From the NCBI GenBank assembly GCA_011947345.1, contig JAAVTG010000343.1, positions 44,860-108,859 of the forward strand: a DNA stretch of 64,000 nt, in the 5' to 3' direction. This document shows, in pieces, positions 51,388-63,239 of this stretch. Position numbers and translations under genes: made by a program. The stretch comes from Phytophthora quininea (taxonomy: Eukaryota; Oomycota; Peronosporomycetes; Peronosporales; Peronosporaceae). The notes under the pieces are model-generated. The model did not search any database, was not told the origin of the DNA, and was given only the letters and a program-made list of their open reading frames with translations. Numbering within the stretch: the first letter of the stretch is position 1; the number at the start of each line of letters is the position of its first letter.

Positions 51388-51819
51388 AGCGGCCAACAAG
51401 CTCATGACGACGGAGACAGCACGGAAAACGCCCAAGTGCCAAGATGTCTAAATTTAGGGAGATTACAATGCATAGCTTACGGAGATGCAAATATATTTGA
51501 TTATAGCTTACAGCGGGAGTGCCTTCCCATCATCATCTGTTTCCGGTAGTGAGTATAGCGCGTCCGCTTCTGCTGGCGGTGGAAAATGATTGAGTCCCTT
51601 TTCCGTGAACAGTAACACGCGCCGACAATCTCGGTGGTGGCAAGTAGAAGGATTTGTAAAGAGTCATAGCCTGCGCAGGTCAAATTTGGGTCAATACGTC
51701 GTTGGGGTCAAAATCGATCAAACTTAACCATGAACTGTTTTTAAAAAATGTGGCTTCGAATATGGGAGGACTTGTCTGATTGCGACGGTCTGTCATGACA
51801 CATTTTGCTGAACTGGATA
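51388..51819. other. Spacer after MULE-B
   Basis: No gene. GGTCAAATTTGGGTCAA and GGGGTCAAAATCGATCAA words at 51677-51722 resemble the repeat at 29001-29100. MULE-B probably ends in here. Confidence 0.4.
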
Positions 51820-53335
51820 GACGTTGCGCCTACACCACTGCTTTGAGCAGAAAACCAAGATCTTCCTACTCCGTTTGTGTCACGAGTTGCTGGCGTTTTC
51901 GATCTTGAAGCTATGTATAGTAGTCACGATCTTCACCTCACTTAATGCGCAGTGTCGTCTGCCTTCTTGGCAACTCGAACTGATGAAGCTGTTCTATTTC
52001 TTCGACTGCCATCTCCGATCTTGTACCACTTTGGTTATCGCTGACTCGAGATTCGGTTTGTGGACGATGTTTTGCGTCTTGAACAAGGTGAAGCTGGGTT
52101 CTGGGTAGTCTTCTAATAATTTCTTCACGAACCAACCTGACGGAGATGTCCTTGGTTTGACGTCCAATCATTACCGAATAGAGATTCTTCAAAGTAAGGG
52201 GTAGTTCGCGTAGAAGTTGTAAGTCAGACGAACGTGGCATCTCAAGGTCAGAGATTTGTGGTAACGTCTCAAGCTTTGGAGGCAAGCTACATCACAGGTG
52301 ATACGTCTAGAAGGTCTGCTGTTGCATTGTCGGTCGCGCAGTTGTCACCGATAAGGACAACAACGTCGACGATCGTTGGAGAGTACACCTTCAGGATCTA
52401 CACGAGAAGTTCTCTATGTGCTTGGACACAGCAAAGATGGCAATATAATGCGTAATGGCGTCCTTCCAGCCTTCGAACATATTGGCAAACCGCTGTGAAA
52501 GGGTGGCGGCTATCAAATCTTTGACTAGTGGGGTCGACGTCTGAATGCAAATAGTGATTGATCGGATGGAAGCGTGATTGGCAGATTTCATCAAAGAGAG
52601 CTTGCGTGTAAACTCGTTGTCTACGTTAGAAAAGGACATGTCCCTCATTACCACCCACTTGAGCGATTTGTAGAGCACCAGCTCACGTTCGCTGACGAAG
52701 CTTACCACCACAAACCTCAGCTTATTCTGGTGCTACTTGACCGCAGCGTCGAACTTGTCCACGTAGTCCTTTCCGATACATGACAACAAGTGTCTACGGG
52801 GATTTGTGTAGCCTGTATTCAGGCGCTAGACAGGCTTCTTGTTACACTTCTTGCATGAGTAGAGCGCAGGCTTTTTCGTAGTAAAATTTGATGACGTCGG
52901 GTATCTATACGAGTCAGATCCACTTTGGTTTTGCTGAAAGCCACGAATAGTCGAGTAGCGGAGCGATGCGAACTGTGGGTGTGTTTGCTGCCGAAGCAAA
53001 AATGAAGCCTTTATCTTGTTAAAAACTACAACCTCATCCTCGACAATCTCTTTGTTGATCTCTCCTAAAATATATATACCAATGCGACCTCGTACCAGAG
53101 ATAGCACCAGAGCGGATCGCGGTCTTATAAGAAGTGTATTATTGAAGCGTTGATGGAAATCGTAATTCACAATAGCAGCACAACTAGTTCTGAAGTGGTG
53201 GACTGGACAAGGAGTAACGACTGCAGTTCTTACTCCAGTGTCGATTGTCACTGCCAATCGCTGCTTATTCATTTTTTTCGACCACCGCCCGAAACTATAT
53301 AAATTGCCAGTCACTTTAACGGAACGTCTGGCCAT
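51820..53335 (-). pseudogene. hAT transposase remnant with BED finger
   Basis: One frame runs from 53335 to 52391 with two TAG codons. It opens MARRSVKVTGNLYSFGRW and reaches a BED-like finger, ALYSCKKCNKKPV, stop, GYTNPRRHLLSC, followed by GKDYVDKFDAAVK. The hAT core start is LYKSLKWVVMRDMSFSNVDN, LIAATLSQRFANMFEGWKDA and ITHYIAIFAV. A shifted frame near 52370-52310 gives VVVLIGDNCATDNATADLL, the second catalytic Asp block. 52285-51820 is degraded (ESAITKVV, CALSEVKIV), with no dimerisation domain intact. Confidence 0.6.
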
Positions 53336-55929
53336 AGGGTACTTTCAGGCCTTGGAGGGGCGCGGCGCGTAGGCTGGATTCGTATTTGGTTTATCTCATC
53401 CGCGTGGGATACACTGTGTTATAATGTACGTGCGTACCGTCTTGACAAGCTGATCCGCAAGTTTTCGCTGTTTGTGGCTGATAGGTTCACATAGACTCTT
53501 GGTTGATGAACGTTCCAGCTTCCTTGATTCGAAGAGAGGTTAAACACTGCGAGATCAGTTCCAGAGCTTACTTTTTTAAGACGCACGGCGTGACGCAGCA
53601 GCGACCGTAGATGGCAATGTGAGATGCAACAAGAAGGCTTACCTTGATGAATGTCGTTGTCATTCACAGTCCTTGCTGTGGACACTCATTACGCGACGTT
53701 TGAGTGTATTTTTGAGCCCCGATTGGCTTTGGTTAAACGAAGCTGAGGCGGGCACGGATGAGAACCTTATACACTTCAGTAGTCTCGATTAAATTGTCTA
53801 CTAGCTATTTTATCGTACGAACTGTGCTATTTGCAGCTGCGATACCTGCTTGCGTTGCTACGTCGTGCTTTCGCTCGTTGGTGAAGCAGTTCTCGCTGCT
53901 CTACCATCTGCCTATTTACAGGAAGCGAATAAAGGTGGGTGGCCACGTCTGAAGTTCAAACACCAAGCGTTCACCATCGCCCTGGTGCTTTCCGTGTACT
54001 TGCTTCACGCGAAGACGTGTATGCAAGTTTTGGGGATCTGCCAGCGACTTTGAGTCCCAAAGCCGCCGGAAAGAACTTTATCTGGCGTCTACTCTACCCG
54101 TATATCATTGTCTTTTGGGACTCGCCAACGCGCCCCTCCGAATCTGACGGCTCTTCGTCAGCCGCAGCTGCACATAGGCATTCATAGAAGAAAAAATATC
54201 TTAAGGTAAGAAGATGACTGTCACTTTGGTAGGCGATCAGATGCTGCAGTCAGTAAACTCTGATGCGGTACTATCGTCCGTCATGAAGATACGATGATCG
54301 ACATGGCAGTTGCCGCCGAATTGAGTCTTTAGGATGAATCTTACGATGAAAAAGGCGACGACGAAAAGGAGAAGCCAGCCCGGCCTAGCTGTGTTGAGCC
54401 TCACACTCGCCGGAAACAGCGCTGCAGCAAACGGTGAGAGAAGCCCTGCTGCCGTCGCAAGCAACGCTCAACTTGCTGGAGCACCTACATCTGTACCAAT
54501 TCGAAACCCGGTGCGCCGCCCACTCGCTCGAATCTGGTGGTGTCGTCGGATATCAACATTTCCTCGCGCCAAATTCAGTCGCAATCCTTTCTCTCAACTG
54601 ATTCTCTCTCGACGAGCTCGTCGAAGCGCCGCTTTTCGGCCATCTCTATTCTTCAGACTCCTTGCAGAAAAGTGGTATCAGTTCCCTCCCTTTACAGCGG
54701 CCATATGTCTACTGGTGTTCGATGGTGAATAGTTATGGTAATTGAACTTGTGGCCACAGTCAACTCGCTTCGTCTTGCTGTCCTTTTGATAACCGCTGCG
54801 TTGTTGTCTCTGAACACTCACAGATTCTATCCACCCAACCGTGCTGAATTATCTGCTATCCTCGGGTTTGCTTTCTACTAGCGAGCGTCGGCTGTGGCCT
54901 TCGCTGAATATCACAGAAAAGGTTTTTAGGGGCTTCTGATTGTCGGTCATTTGCCGCCCTTCTGTCCCTTTGGTCGAGAGACACAAGGGAGAGGTAGCAG
55001 CTACAAACCTGCCGTCGCTAGGAACAGCGAGTGTAACTTGACCGCGAAAAGCAAAACTCGCGCGCCGCTTTCAAAAAGTGCGCCCAAGTAGTGATTTAAC
55101 AAGTTATTGGTGCAACTGTCGTGAACGCGTGTCGTGGAGTGGCGCGCGATACAAATAAATATGGTTGTTCCCTTTTGTTTGCTACTGCGTTTTGTGATTT
55201 CCACTCGGTCACCACTATTTCACTCAACGTCTCTCCCTGGACCTTGTAAACTTTCGATGAGACGGTATATACTATCGGAAACTGTTGAATTCGCATCGAA
55301 AGTGATCGAGGCACGCCCTTGATGCAACCCGGTAGCCAGATATTACAGGGGTTGTACGCTTGAAATTCAAAAAGAGATGAAATAAATCTGTATCACCCGA
55401 TCCTTTCATTGCAGAGGCTGACAGACCACGGGCGATTCGGACGATTAGTGCTGGGGGCAACACTTGGAATTTTCACAATCATGCTAGCATTGACATGGTG
55501 CAGTAGGCGACATATAGCCCTAGGATGGTACATGATTGCTTCCCGGCGCCCTAAAGTGCCATTAGCGACTAGTTTTTTCTGCATGTACATTTTGAATTAC
55601 TTGTATCGGCATCCTAGCAATGAGATCTAGGTACAGCACCATCCTGCCGAATTTCGTGTTCGGAAGTAACATCACCATTTAAATCTCTGTGTCATTTAGA
55701 GTTGCCAGCGCTCCTCTAAAGTTCGCGACAACTCGCACAGGATATTTGCCGCCGGGGAGCTTTCTAGACGCCGTGGAAATAAATAAATTATTGATGAACG
55801 TCTTGTGGAATTGTCTGGGATCACAAATGTGATACATAGAGGAGGAATTGTCAAGAGCATCTTCAGTTGTGATGACACGAAAATTGATAAGGCTAAAAAC
55901 CGGGAGTACACACTCCTAGTCTAGCTTGC
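53336..55929. other. Long stretch without recognised gene
   Basis: About 2.6 kb. Open frames at 53939-54187 (FGDLPATLSPKAAGKNFIWR, ending in Ser/Ala-rich), 54334-54732 (Arg/Ser-rich) and 55409-55630 (one hydrophobic segment, ATLGIFTIMLALTWC) are short, unsupported by any motif and probably chance or heavily decayed. No repeat ends or RNA genes seen. Confidence 0.4.
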
Positions 55930-56837
55930 TGGTAACCGTGTTCCCGTTCGGATCCCTCCATTCTGGCTTCCCATTCGCCGATCCGGAATTCTGGTTAAGT
56001 GCTTCACCAGACAAGGATCCTAAGAGGTCCATAGTGGATCCAAATGATCCGTTCTGGATTCATTTAAGTTAAATTGATCCAGGGTCCCCGAGCATACATC
56101 TCTATGTGGGGCGCCCCAGCAATGGATCCTGCACGATACAAGTCCGAGGAGCAAGGAAATTCAGTGCGACGATATAGATCCGGCAGTTTGATAGACTCTA
56201 AAGTGGGATCTAACTATAATTTGGTTGATACAGAGTCAAATTTGCCTTGTACACCACAAATGCCCTTCTAAGCGTCTAAGACTACGGGAATTACATTGGG
56301 CCAGTCAAGCTACGTCGGGATCACCGCGGATCAAGCAGTGCTCGGGTGATCTGGATAATATATTGGCCAGATCCACTCGCAGCCTGGATCCACTGGTACC
56401 AAGTGCAGATTCGAAGTCTACTGGAGTTACTACTTGGCCAGGACGACTGATCGACCCTCAACCCCCAAGATCACGCTATTGGAAGCGTCAAGTAAGGAAA
56501 AGGAAGACAACACACCCTCAAGGGAACCCCCACCTGGATCCAAGATCCAGACCCCAGATCCAAGTAGATCCAAGCGACTACTGGTCTGGCAAATATTCAA
56601 AGACGCAGAGTGAAGATTCCCGCGCTGCTCCTGACCTCCCACGTCCCGCCAAGACGTTCGATCTTCATAGATCAATTATCCTCGAAGCACCCGAAGAGCA
56701 GATCCAGCCCGCCGACGGGTACACAAGGTACACAAGGTGAGTACAACTTCAGCATCCTCACGGATATCGGAGTACCCTCCGTTAGTCGGTGTCTGGGCGC
56801 AGTGGAAGCGGATTTTGATAAATCCCGCTACACCACA
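55930..56837 (+). repeat. Gypsy-R 5' LTR
   Basis: The right boundary is set by CTACACCACA followed by a tRNA-type primer site, the same junction as in Gypsy-M. The left boundary (TGGTAACC at 55930) is a guess, because the 3' LTR is outside the window. 56232-56714 matches the reverse complement of 1-480. Open frames within it are not considered genes. Confidence 0.6.
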
Positions 56838-56838
56838 A

Positions 56839-56857
56839 TGGTGCGCGTGCCCGGATC
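56839..56857 (+). other. Gypsy-R primer-binding site
   Basis: TGGTGCGCGTGCCCGGATC directly after CTACACCACAA; same position and similar sequence as the Gypsy-M site. Confidence 0.65.
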
Positions 56858-57204
56858 TTGGGTGACTCGGGAATTCACCGCGAGTCCCCAGAAGAAGCAA
56901 AGATCAAGGTAGAACGGGGAAAACAAGTGCTGTCGCAACCTGGATTGACGACGACACCGCTAAATGAAGCAAGATCCACGGATCAACAGAGCCCTGGGAG
57001 GAGTTCTGTTGACGGAAACGAGGCAGATCCAAATCTGGATCTGAAAGAAAACCCTCAAGTTCCTCCTCAGGACCCTTCGGGGACCTCCGCGGATCTCGAT
57101 ACGCATCGGGATCCGCTGAGTGAAGCCGGTAAGGTTAAACCTGACCCGACTTCACTCACAAACCAACCAACGTCCAGATTCACCGGGAAAAGAAGAAGAT
57201 CAAG

Positions 57205-57621
57205 TTGGCACGCAAGAAACTGAAGGCTCAGGAGTCGGAGACCGAAGATCGAGGTGGATCAATTGGGATCTGGACGGAAGACTTGCTGGAAAGAGCGTAT
57301 CACCAGAAGGAGTTGAATAAATTCCTGCTGCTGGATCCAGTCATGCGGATCATTCAACCGAAGAAGATCGGGGCTCTAAAAGGTCCTGTGACCGCTCCTC
57401 AAGTCGTATCAAACAAGCTGGCGATGGCAAAGTGCCTCCTACAACTGCTGAAGGAAGCAGATCTAATGGCGGGATTCTTCGATGCCGATGACCTTTTCGA
57501 TCAAGATCAAACCGTGATCCAACAATCAACGTTAGATCTATTCGACAAATTGAAGATCCTGGTCGGAGAGGCCCATGCTAAGGTGGTTCTGACCGGTTCC
57601 CTGCATGTCAACGCGCCGTAG
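57205..57621 (+). CDS. Gypsy-R leader ORF
   Basis: 138 open codons: MARKKLKAQESETEDRGGSI, EDLLERAYHQKELNKFLLLD, LAMAKCLLQLLKEADLMAGF, STLDLFDKLKILVGEAHAK. Helical and charged. Equivalent in position to 9555-10330 in Gypsy-M, and better preserved. An upstream overlapping frame (56858-57223) rich in Asp/Pro may be its N-terminal part. Unknown domain, perhaps the matrix part of gag. Confidence 0.5.
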   Translation: MARKKLKAQESETEDRGGSIGIWTEDLLERAYHQKELNKFLLLDPVMRIIQPKKIGALKGPVTAPQVVSNKLAMAKCLLQLLKEADLMAGFFDADDLFDQDQTVIQQSTLDLFDKLKILVGEAHAKVVLTGSLHVNAP

Positions 57622-57781
57622 TATCGTACTTCATTTCCAGCCTATGCATCAGCGACGTCTGAGATGGGGTCCGACAGTTCAACGCCACTACGACGTATGT
57701 CACTCGGCCTGTCGGGTGCAGCGTCGTTGGCTGCTCGGGCTAAAGTCCTACAGCATGACCAGCAATGATCAAGCGACGTAA

Positions 57782-59097
57782 ATGCGGAAGCTCGGACGGA
57801 TCGCAATCCCATTAGGCTGGATCCAACTGGAGGCATACTTCCAAGCCGCCATGCGATTTCTCCTAGAGCAACAAGCCGCAGTGACACCAAAAGTGACTAT
57901 GTCCAAGGTAGATCCCGGATCACGGGACGTGGAGATGGAATCCGTTGATTCAAACAGCGGTGGAGAATACGATCCAGATGACTTGGATCTACCAGGAATG
58001 GCTCCAGCAGCTGTAGCCATCACGACGACCGGATCCAGGACGCCCGTGATGCAGAGAGTGAGGATCTCCGCGATCTCGGACCTCAAGGAGTTCACAGGCA
58101 AAGATCAAGACGAAGAACGAGCATCGGCGTGGATCAGCAAAGTTAGATCCGCCCTACAGCGAGATCAAGCACCAGACGAAGAGAAGTGTCTGGTTTTAGG
58201 CAATTTGGTGACTGGATCCGCTAGGAACTGGTATCGCCAACTAGGTAGAACCACCCGGAACAACTGGAGTGATCTACTTCGAAGCTTCCAGATACGATAC
58301 TGTGGATGGGGGATTTCGGTAGCGAGGCAATATTATCACGCCCGAAAAAGGCTGATGAATCACCCTGGAGTATTTGGATCGCCTCAATGTAGCGGCCATG
58401 CGTGCGAAATTGAAGATCAAGGACGGATCAGCGAAGGACCGCAAGGAACATGTAGAGCATTTCATTGAAACTCTGGGAGATCCGGATCTCGCAGATCAAT
58501 TAACTCTACTGCACCTGACAGACGCTGAAGATCTGAAAGAAGTGCTCCGTGTGCGGGATAGATCCAAGAGACGTCAGAAAAAGCCTACAGCGGGATCGAG
58601 CAAGTCGCGCCCGAAGCAGACGACATCCGCTCCAACGGTACCAACAGCCCCAGCCAAGAGAGCGGTTAGAGCAGTCCAGATCCAGAATTATGATTCGGAA
58701 TCTGGATCTGGATCCGATGGATCCGACTGCGAAGGAGATCTACGCCGAATTTATCTGGCAGCTGAGGGACCGGGTGAAGTCACTAGTGGTGGATCCATCT
58801 CAGATACAACGCAAGAACGTCCGATCCAACCGGATCCAGATCCGCAAAGGAAAAAAACTCTGGATCTCCGAAGAAGGACAAGGGAGCAGATCGTTATCGG
58901 TGTTCGCACTGTGGATCCGTGAAGCATTCGGGTCTAGGATGTTGGAGGCGTTTAACGTGTCAAAGGTGTGGCAAGAAGGGTCATCCATCGGATCGCTGCC
59001 TGTTTGTATGCCGATGATGCGGAGAGCTACACGATGTTGGGTCCTGCCCCATGGGGAATTTTACAACCAGATGCGCCAGTGGTATAGCCCGACTTAG
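57782..59097 (+). pseudogene. Gypsy-R gag
   Basis: Frame 57782-58380: VRISAISDLKEFTGKDQDEE, VRSALQRDQAPDEEKCLVLG, ARNWYRQLGRTTRNNWSDLL, the Retrotrans_gag core. A shift near 58375 gives RLNVAAMRAKLKIKDGSAKD and LADQLTLLHLTDAEDLKEVL. Another shift leads to two zinc knuckles, CSHCGSVKHSGLGC (from 58901) and CQRCGKKGHPSDRC. At least two frameshifts, unlike the intact gag of Gypsy-M. Confidence 0.7.
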
Positions 59098-59204
59098 CAT
59101 GCAGGCCTGCTACCTGATATCGCAGAGAAGATGTTAAACTAGGACCCTCGCCAGGTTGGAAACTGGTACGAGCCGAGCGTTCTAAGTATTGCATCTATGC
59201 ATTT

Positions 59205-59942
59205 GTGAATGGGAAATCGGTAGATCCGCGTAATATCTTACGAGGTCCGCGCGATAATACATGTGATCTGCACGTGAGAAGTATTGCTGCTGTGCCAAGT
59301 CTACGCCCTGCGGACGAATTCGCAAGATCCAACCCGCAAATGGTGATAGATCTGGATCAAGATGAGCCAAAGGGCTACTGGAAGCAGAATACACCGGATC
59401 AGTGGTTTACTCCCGTGGTTGAGGATATTTATCCCGAAGATCCAGGATCCCGACGGGTAAATGCGTACGGATCCGACCCGGGATCTACAGATCTGCTGCC
59501 AGGAGAGTCACGCGGATATTGGAAACGTCACGCACCTGGTAAATGGTTCCGACAAGCTAAGATCACAGGCAAGATCAACAATGAAAAGGCGATCTTGCTG
59601 CTAGATAGTGGCGCCGAGGTGTCCATCGTAGATACCGCCTTTGCTCGTAAGGTAGGCTGCTACATCGATACAAGCCAGAGTCAAGACTGTGTGGGAATTG
59701 GCGAAAATGTGTACCGAACGGAAGGAAGAGTCAGGATCAAGATCACGTTGGCGGGGTATTTGGTATACTTCTTCGACATCTGGGTAGGTGATCTAGGACA
59801 GGAGGCGATCTTGGGCATGGACTTCATGGTTCCGGCAGGGATTCGCTTGGATCTGGCCGTTGGGTCCATTGTTTACCCGATGAAGTCAAGATCCAGCTCA
59901 GTGGGCGTCACCAACTCTATAGCGACAAAGCGAGGCAACTGA
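59205..59942 (+). CDS. Gypsy-R aspartic protease
   Basis: 245 open codons. N-terminal 120 residues are a linker with the repeated phrase GYWKQNTPDQWF / GYWKRHAPGKWF, then KITGKINNEKAILLLDSGAE (active-site DSG), VDTAFARKVGCYIDTSQSQD, FDIWVGDLGQEAILGMDFMV. A complete retropepsin core, closely parallel to Gypsy-M 12300-12620. Ends with TGA at 59940; the start of this frame has no clear ATG-linked signal. Confidence 0.7.
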   Translation: MNGKSVDPRNILRGPRDNTCDLHVRSIAAVPSLRPADEFARSNPQMVIDLDQDEPKGYWKQNTPDQWFTPVVEDIYPEDPGSRRVNAYGSDPGSTDLLPGESRGYWKRHAPGKWFRQAKITGKINNEKAILLLDSGAEVSIVDTAFARKVGCYIDTSQSQDCVGIGENVYRTEGRVRIKITLAGYLVYFFDIWVGDLGQEAILGMDFMVPAGIRLDLAVGSIVYPMKSRSSSVGVTNSIATKRGN

Positions 59943-60235
59943 GGGTGGATCGAAACGTGTGGATCGAAGTGGGAGAGTCGATCAAGCTACCTATGCGCTT
60001 GAAGACGCAATACCACGAGAAACTGTGGCTCACCCGTGGTGACCGCTGCGTACCAACGATCGAGGACGGTCTGGGTAGGACGCAGTATTTGCGGGTGACC
60101 TGTGTGAGTGAGAAGCGAGCAGTGATCAGTCACCATACGCAAGTAGGCATGTGGTTAGCGGAGGGTCGAGTTCCACGAGCACCAGGATTCATTTCGGTCG
60201 GATTCAGGCGTTATAGGGAGTGACAGAATCTCGCA

Positions 60236-60571
60236 ATGGAAGCAACGGTGGAATTTCCACCTGAAGAGCCTGAGATCGACTTGGGACCCGCTGTCGAACG
60301 TCCGATTTATCCGACTCCACGCAAGATACTTCAACGGAGGCAGATCCATGCGGGATCAGAGCACCAAGACAAATCAATCGGCCAGATCCAGAGGGATCTT
60401 GAAGATCCCACCAAGAATGTCTACAGGGCACTGGTGATCAGCAAATCGGTGGCACCAGTACCCCAGATCCACTTGTTACGGAATAATTGCCTGTCGGATC
60501 GAGAGGCAGTGTTGAGATCTCGATGGAAATGCAGCCAGCGTCGGATCTTCGGTTGTCGACTAAGGATCTAA
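60236..60571 (+). CDS. Gypsy-R connector ORF
   Basis: 111 codons, MEATVEFPPEEPEIDLGPAV, ending at 60571 and overlapping the reverse transcriptase frame. Low-complexity, Asp/Pro/Arg-rich due to GATC repeats. Likely the protease-to-RT connector displaced by a frameshift. Confidence 0.35.
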   Translation: MEATVEFPPEEPEIDLGPAVERPIYPTPRKILQRRQIHAGSEHQDKSIGQIQRDLEDPTKNVYRALVISKSVAPVPQIHLLRNNCLSDREAVLRSRWKCSQRRIFGCRLRI

Positions 60572-61991
60572 CAGAAGGAGGCCGGGAGCAAGTCGCTGGA
60601 CAGTCCAAAGAAGCTACTCCTGACCACGAGACGTTGGATCTAACCGCGATACGGCTGGATCCCGTGCCAGAAGGTCCGGATCGGGGTCTTTCGGATCCGG
60701 AAGAAGACGACCAAGTGTGCTATCATGAAGGGGGCGATCTGAACGTGGAAGACGTGAAAGATCAGATGGCGGTGCTCCCAGAAGTAGTTTCAACCACCGA
60801 TGAGGAGACGATTGAGGCTCTTCAGGTGGGAGATCCCCAGATCAACACCCCAGAGGAGATCGATCGGCTTCGAAGGTTAACCTGGAGGAAGAAACACCTG
60901 CTGATCGGAAAAGGAAATGCATTGCCGCCGGCCGCAAAAGGGGCGATCTGTGATATCGACGTGGGCAATACTAGACCCGTAGCTCAGAGAGTGCGAAAGG
61001 TAGCTTCTCGGTTCAGAGAGAAATTAGCGGAACTGATCAAGGGACTGCTGGCCGCTAAGATCATCCAACCGTCGAGATCACCATGGGCCTCGCCTATCGT
61101 CGTGATAATCAAGAAGAATGGCGTGGACATTAGTTTGTGTATTGACTATAGGCTGGTAAACAGCTTGACTAAGTTGATGGTGTACCCAATGCCGCTGATC
61201 AATGACTTGCTGGAAGATCTGGACAAAGTACTGTGGTATTGCTCGCTTGATATGGCTAGCGGATTCTGGGTGGTGTCGATGACGGGTCGAGCTCGATTGA
61301 TCTCGGCATTTATCACGCCATTCGGATTGTTTGAGTGGCTGCGTATGCCTTTTGGATTAAAAAACGCTCCGCGGATCTATCAACATCTGCTCGGTAACGC
61401 ATTGCATGGATTCATGCGGATCTCGAGGTCGGGATCCACGGATCAACCGACAGATCTGTTCCTGGAAGGGGAGCCTGAAGATCTGCGCAAACGACCAATC
61501 CTAGGACGCAGATCCTACATCGATGACATCCTCGTGACAGCGAAATCGTGGGGTCAATTGTGTGATCGCGTGGAGAGCCTGCTAGAAACCTGTGATGAAT
61601 GGAATTTATCTGTCAGCGTAGCGAAGAGTTTTGGGGCTTGCGGCAGGTGGATTACTTGGGACATCGAGTCTCTGACCAAGGACTGGAGGCGAATCCAAAG
61701 GATCTGTCGACTTTAGTGGATCTGCCTTTCTCCGGATCACTGAGATCCATGCAATCGTTCCTGGGTAGCTTTAATTATTACAGCCGATACATGGAAGACT
61801 ATGCCATCTACGCCTCGATCCTATACGAACTGAGGGAAGTGGACTTCGCAGAGTTGGAAAAGGACGGCCTCCGGGAGTGGATCCAAGCGGTAACTGATGG
61901 AGCGGTTGTAGATCGACATGTGGAGACGGGAGATCCGGATCCAGACGTGTTGGATCCATCAAGATCAGGAGGTAAATGGGTCAGATCATGA
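60487..61991 (+). pseudogene. Gypsy-R reverse transcriptase
   Basis: Frame 60487-61650: LTWRKKHLLIGKGNALPPAA, SPWASPIVVIIKKNGVDISL, WYCSLDMASGFWVVSM (catalytic Asp), RMPFGLKNAPRIYQHLLGNA, GRRSYIDDILVTAKSW (YIDD). A shift near 61640 leads to VDYLGHRVSDQGLEANPKDL and SMQSFLGSFNYYSRYMEDYA, ending TGA at 61991; the thumb/connection part continues degenerate to 62400 (APILRHFDPDLTPVV, near 62030). Palm motifs are complete, downstream part broken. Confidence 0.8.
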
Positions 61992-62406
61992 CGAGCATTT
62001 GATGCTTTGAAGCAGAAACTCGCGACAGCTCCTATCTTACGACACTTTGATCCGGATCTAACTCCGGTGGTGATCGTTTATGCTAGTGACTGTGCGAACT
62101 CGGCGGTACTAGCGCAGGAACACGAGGAAAGGCTGGATCCGGTCTTATCCACCAGCCACACTGAAATCCAACGAGATCAACTATAATGTGATGGAGAAGG
62201 AGTTTTAGCACTGCTGCGGATGCTGGATTTAGGGTACAACATGCTGGCGGGACACGAGATCAGGATCCTGACCCGACACTCTAGACTGGCATGGCTGTTT
62301 AGATCCGCCGGTCTCCAGGGACGCCTGGGACAGTGGGTACCCTGCTGTCACCATGAACGCTTGAGATCACGAGATCTACCAAGGAGAAGATGAGATCCTG
62401 GGTGTA

Positions 62407-63177
62407 TTGGCTGCCAGCATTACCCCTAGATCCAAAGTGGACGAGGCGCTGACTGCCATAGCCCCGAAAGGAATCCAAACGCAAGATCCAAGCTCCAATC
62501 CCAGTGATCCAAGCCGAAGAGGCCCTGTTTGTAGTGAGTTTCGATGGATCTGCCCGGATCAAAGAGGTGGAGATGCGTACAGCGCGATCTTGTGGAAGTT
62601 GCCCGAATGGAACATAGTGAAGGCCAGGTCTGTGTATGCAGAAGGCCTTACAGTCAACCAAGCTGAGTATAGTGGATTGATCTTGGCATTGGGATTACTC
62701 AGGGGTCTGGATCCAACACGGTTGATGATTTGCGGTGACTCAAACCTGGCGATCCGCCAGGTACGAGGCGAGATCGATTGCAAGGCTTCAGGGCTGACGT
62801 TGTTTCAGAAGGTATTGGATCTACTGCGAGTCTGGCCGGATCACGAGTTGGTGCACGTCAAGCGAGATTGGAATGCTAGTGCGGACAACTTGGCGAGCGC
62901 AGCTCTTCAGCGACAAGAAAGCACAGAGGTGCAAGGCGAAGCCGAGATCCAGGATCTGACCACGCTCAATCGCCTGGATGAGATCCTGACGCCCCAGATC
63001 GGAGATCCAGCGGCACAGATCTCGCCGGTCATGACCCGATCCAACGCCAGACGCGGATACAACCCAACAGCCCTGCAGGAAGACCTGATCCAAGACTTGC
63101 GGATTGAACGGATCCGCCAGGCGCAGGACGAAGAGATGTGGATCTACAATCTCAAGAAGTTTCTGAAGGAGATGTAG
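62407..63177 (+). CDS. Gypsy-R RNase H
   Basis: 256 open codons. After a short linker the fold is recognisable: GDAYSAILWKLPEWNIVKAR, GLTVNQAEYSGLILALGLLR (Glu), MICGDSNLAIRQVRGEIDCK (Asp), LVHVKRDWNASADNLASAAL (final Asp). The first FDGS segment (about 62540) lies in another frame, so a shift precedes it. A basic/acidic tail follows to 63177. Confidence 0.7.
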   Translation: MAASITPRSKVDEALTAIAPKGIQTQDPSSNPSDPSRRGPVCSEFRWICPDQRGGDAYSAILWKLPEWNIVKARSVYAEGLTVNQAEYSGLILALGLLRGLDPTRLMICGDSNLAIRQVRGEIDCKASGLTLFQKVLDLLRVWPDHELVHVKRDWNASADNLASAALQRQESTEVQGEAEIQDLTTLNRLDEILTPQIGDPAAQISPVMTRSNARRGYNPTALQEDLIQDLRIERIRQAQDEEMWIYNLKKFLKEM

Positions 63178-63239
63178 CAGATCTGGCTCAAGAAGACGCG
63201 GGGGTGTAGGAAGATCTCAGCGGATCACGAAGTGGATGA

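Noticed and set aside
54334..54732. 132-codon Arg/Ser-rich ORF as a gene
   Set aside because: The three frames look equally protein-like over parts of the stretch and none carries a recognisable motif.
1..56714. 1-480 and 56232-56714 as giant terminal inverted repeats of a 57-kb composite element
   Set aside because: Both copies fall inside LTRs of one gypsy family. The right copy is followed by a primer site and gag-pol, so two independent insertions in opposite orientation explain them.
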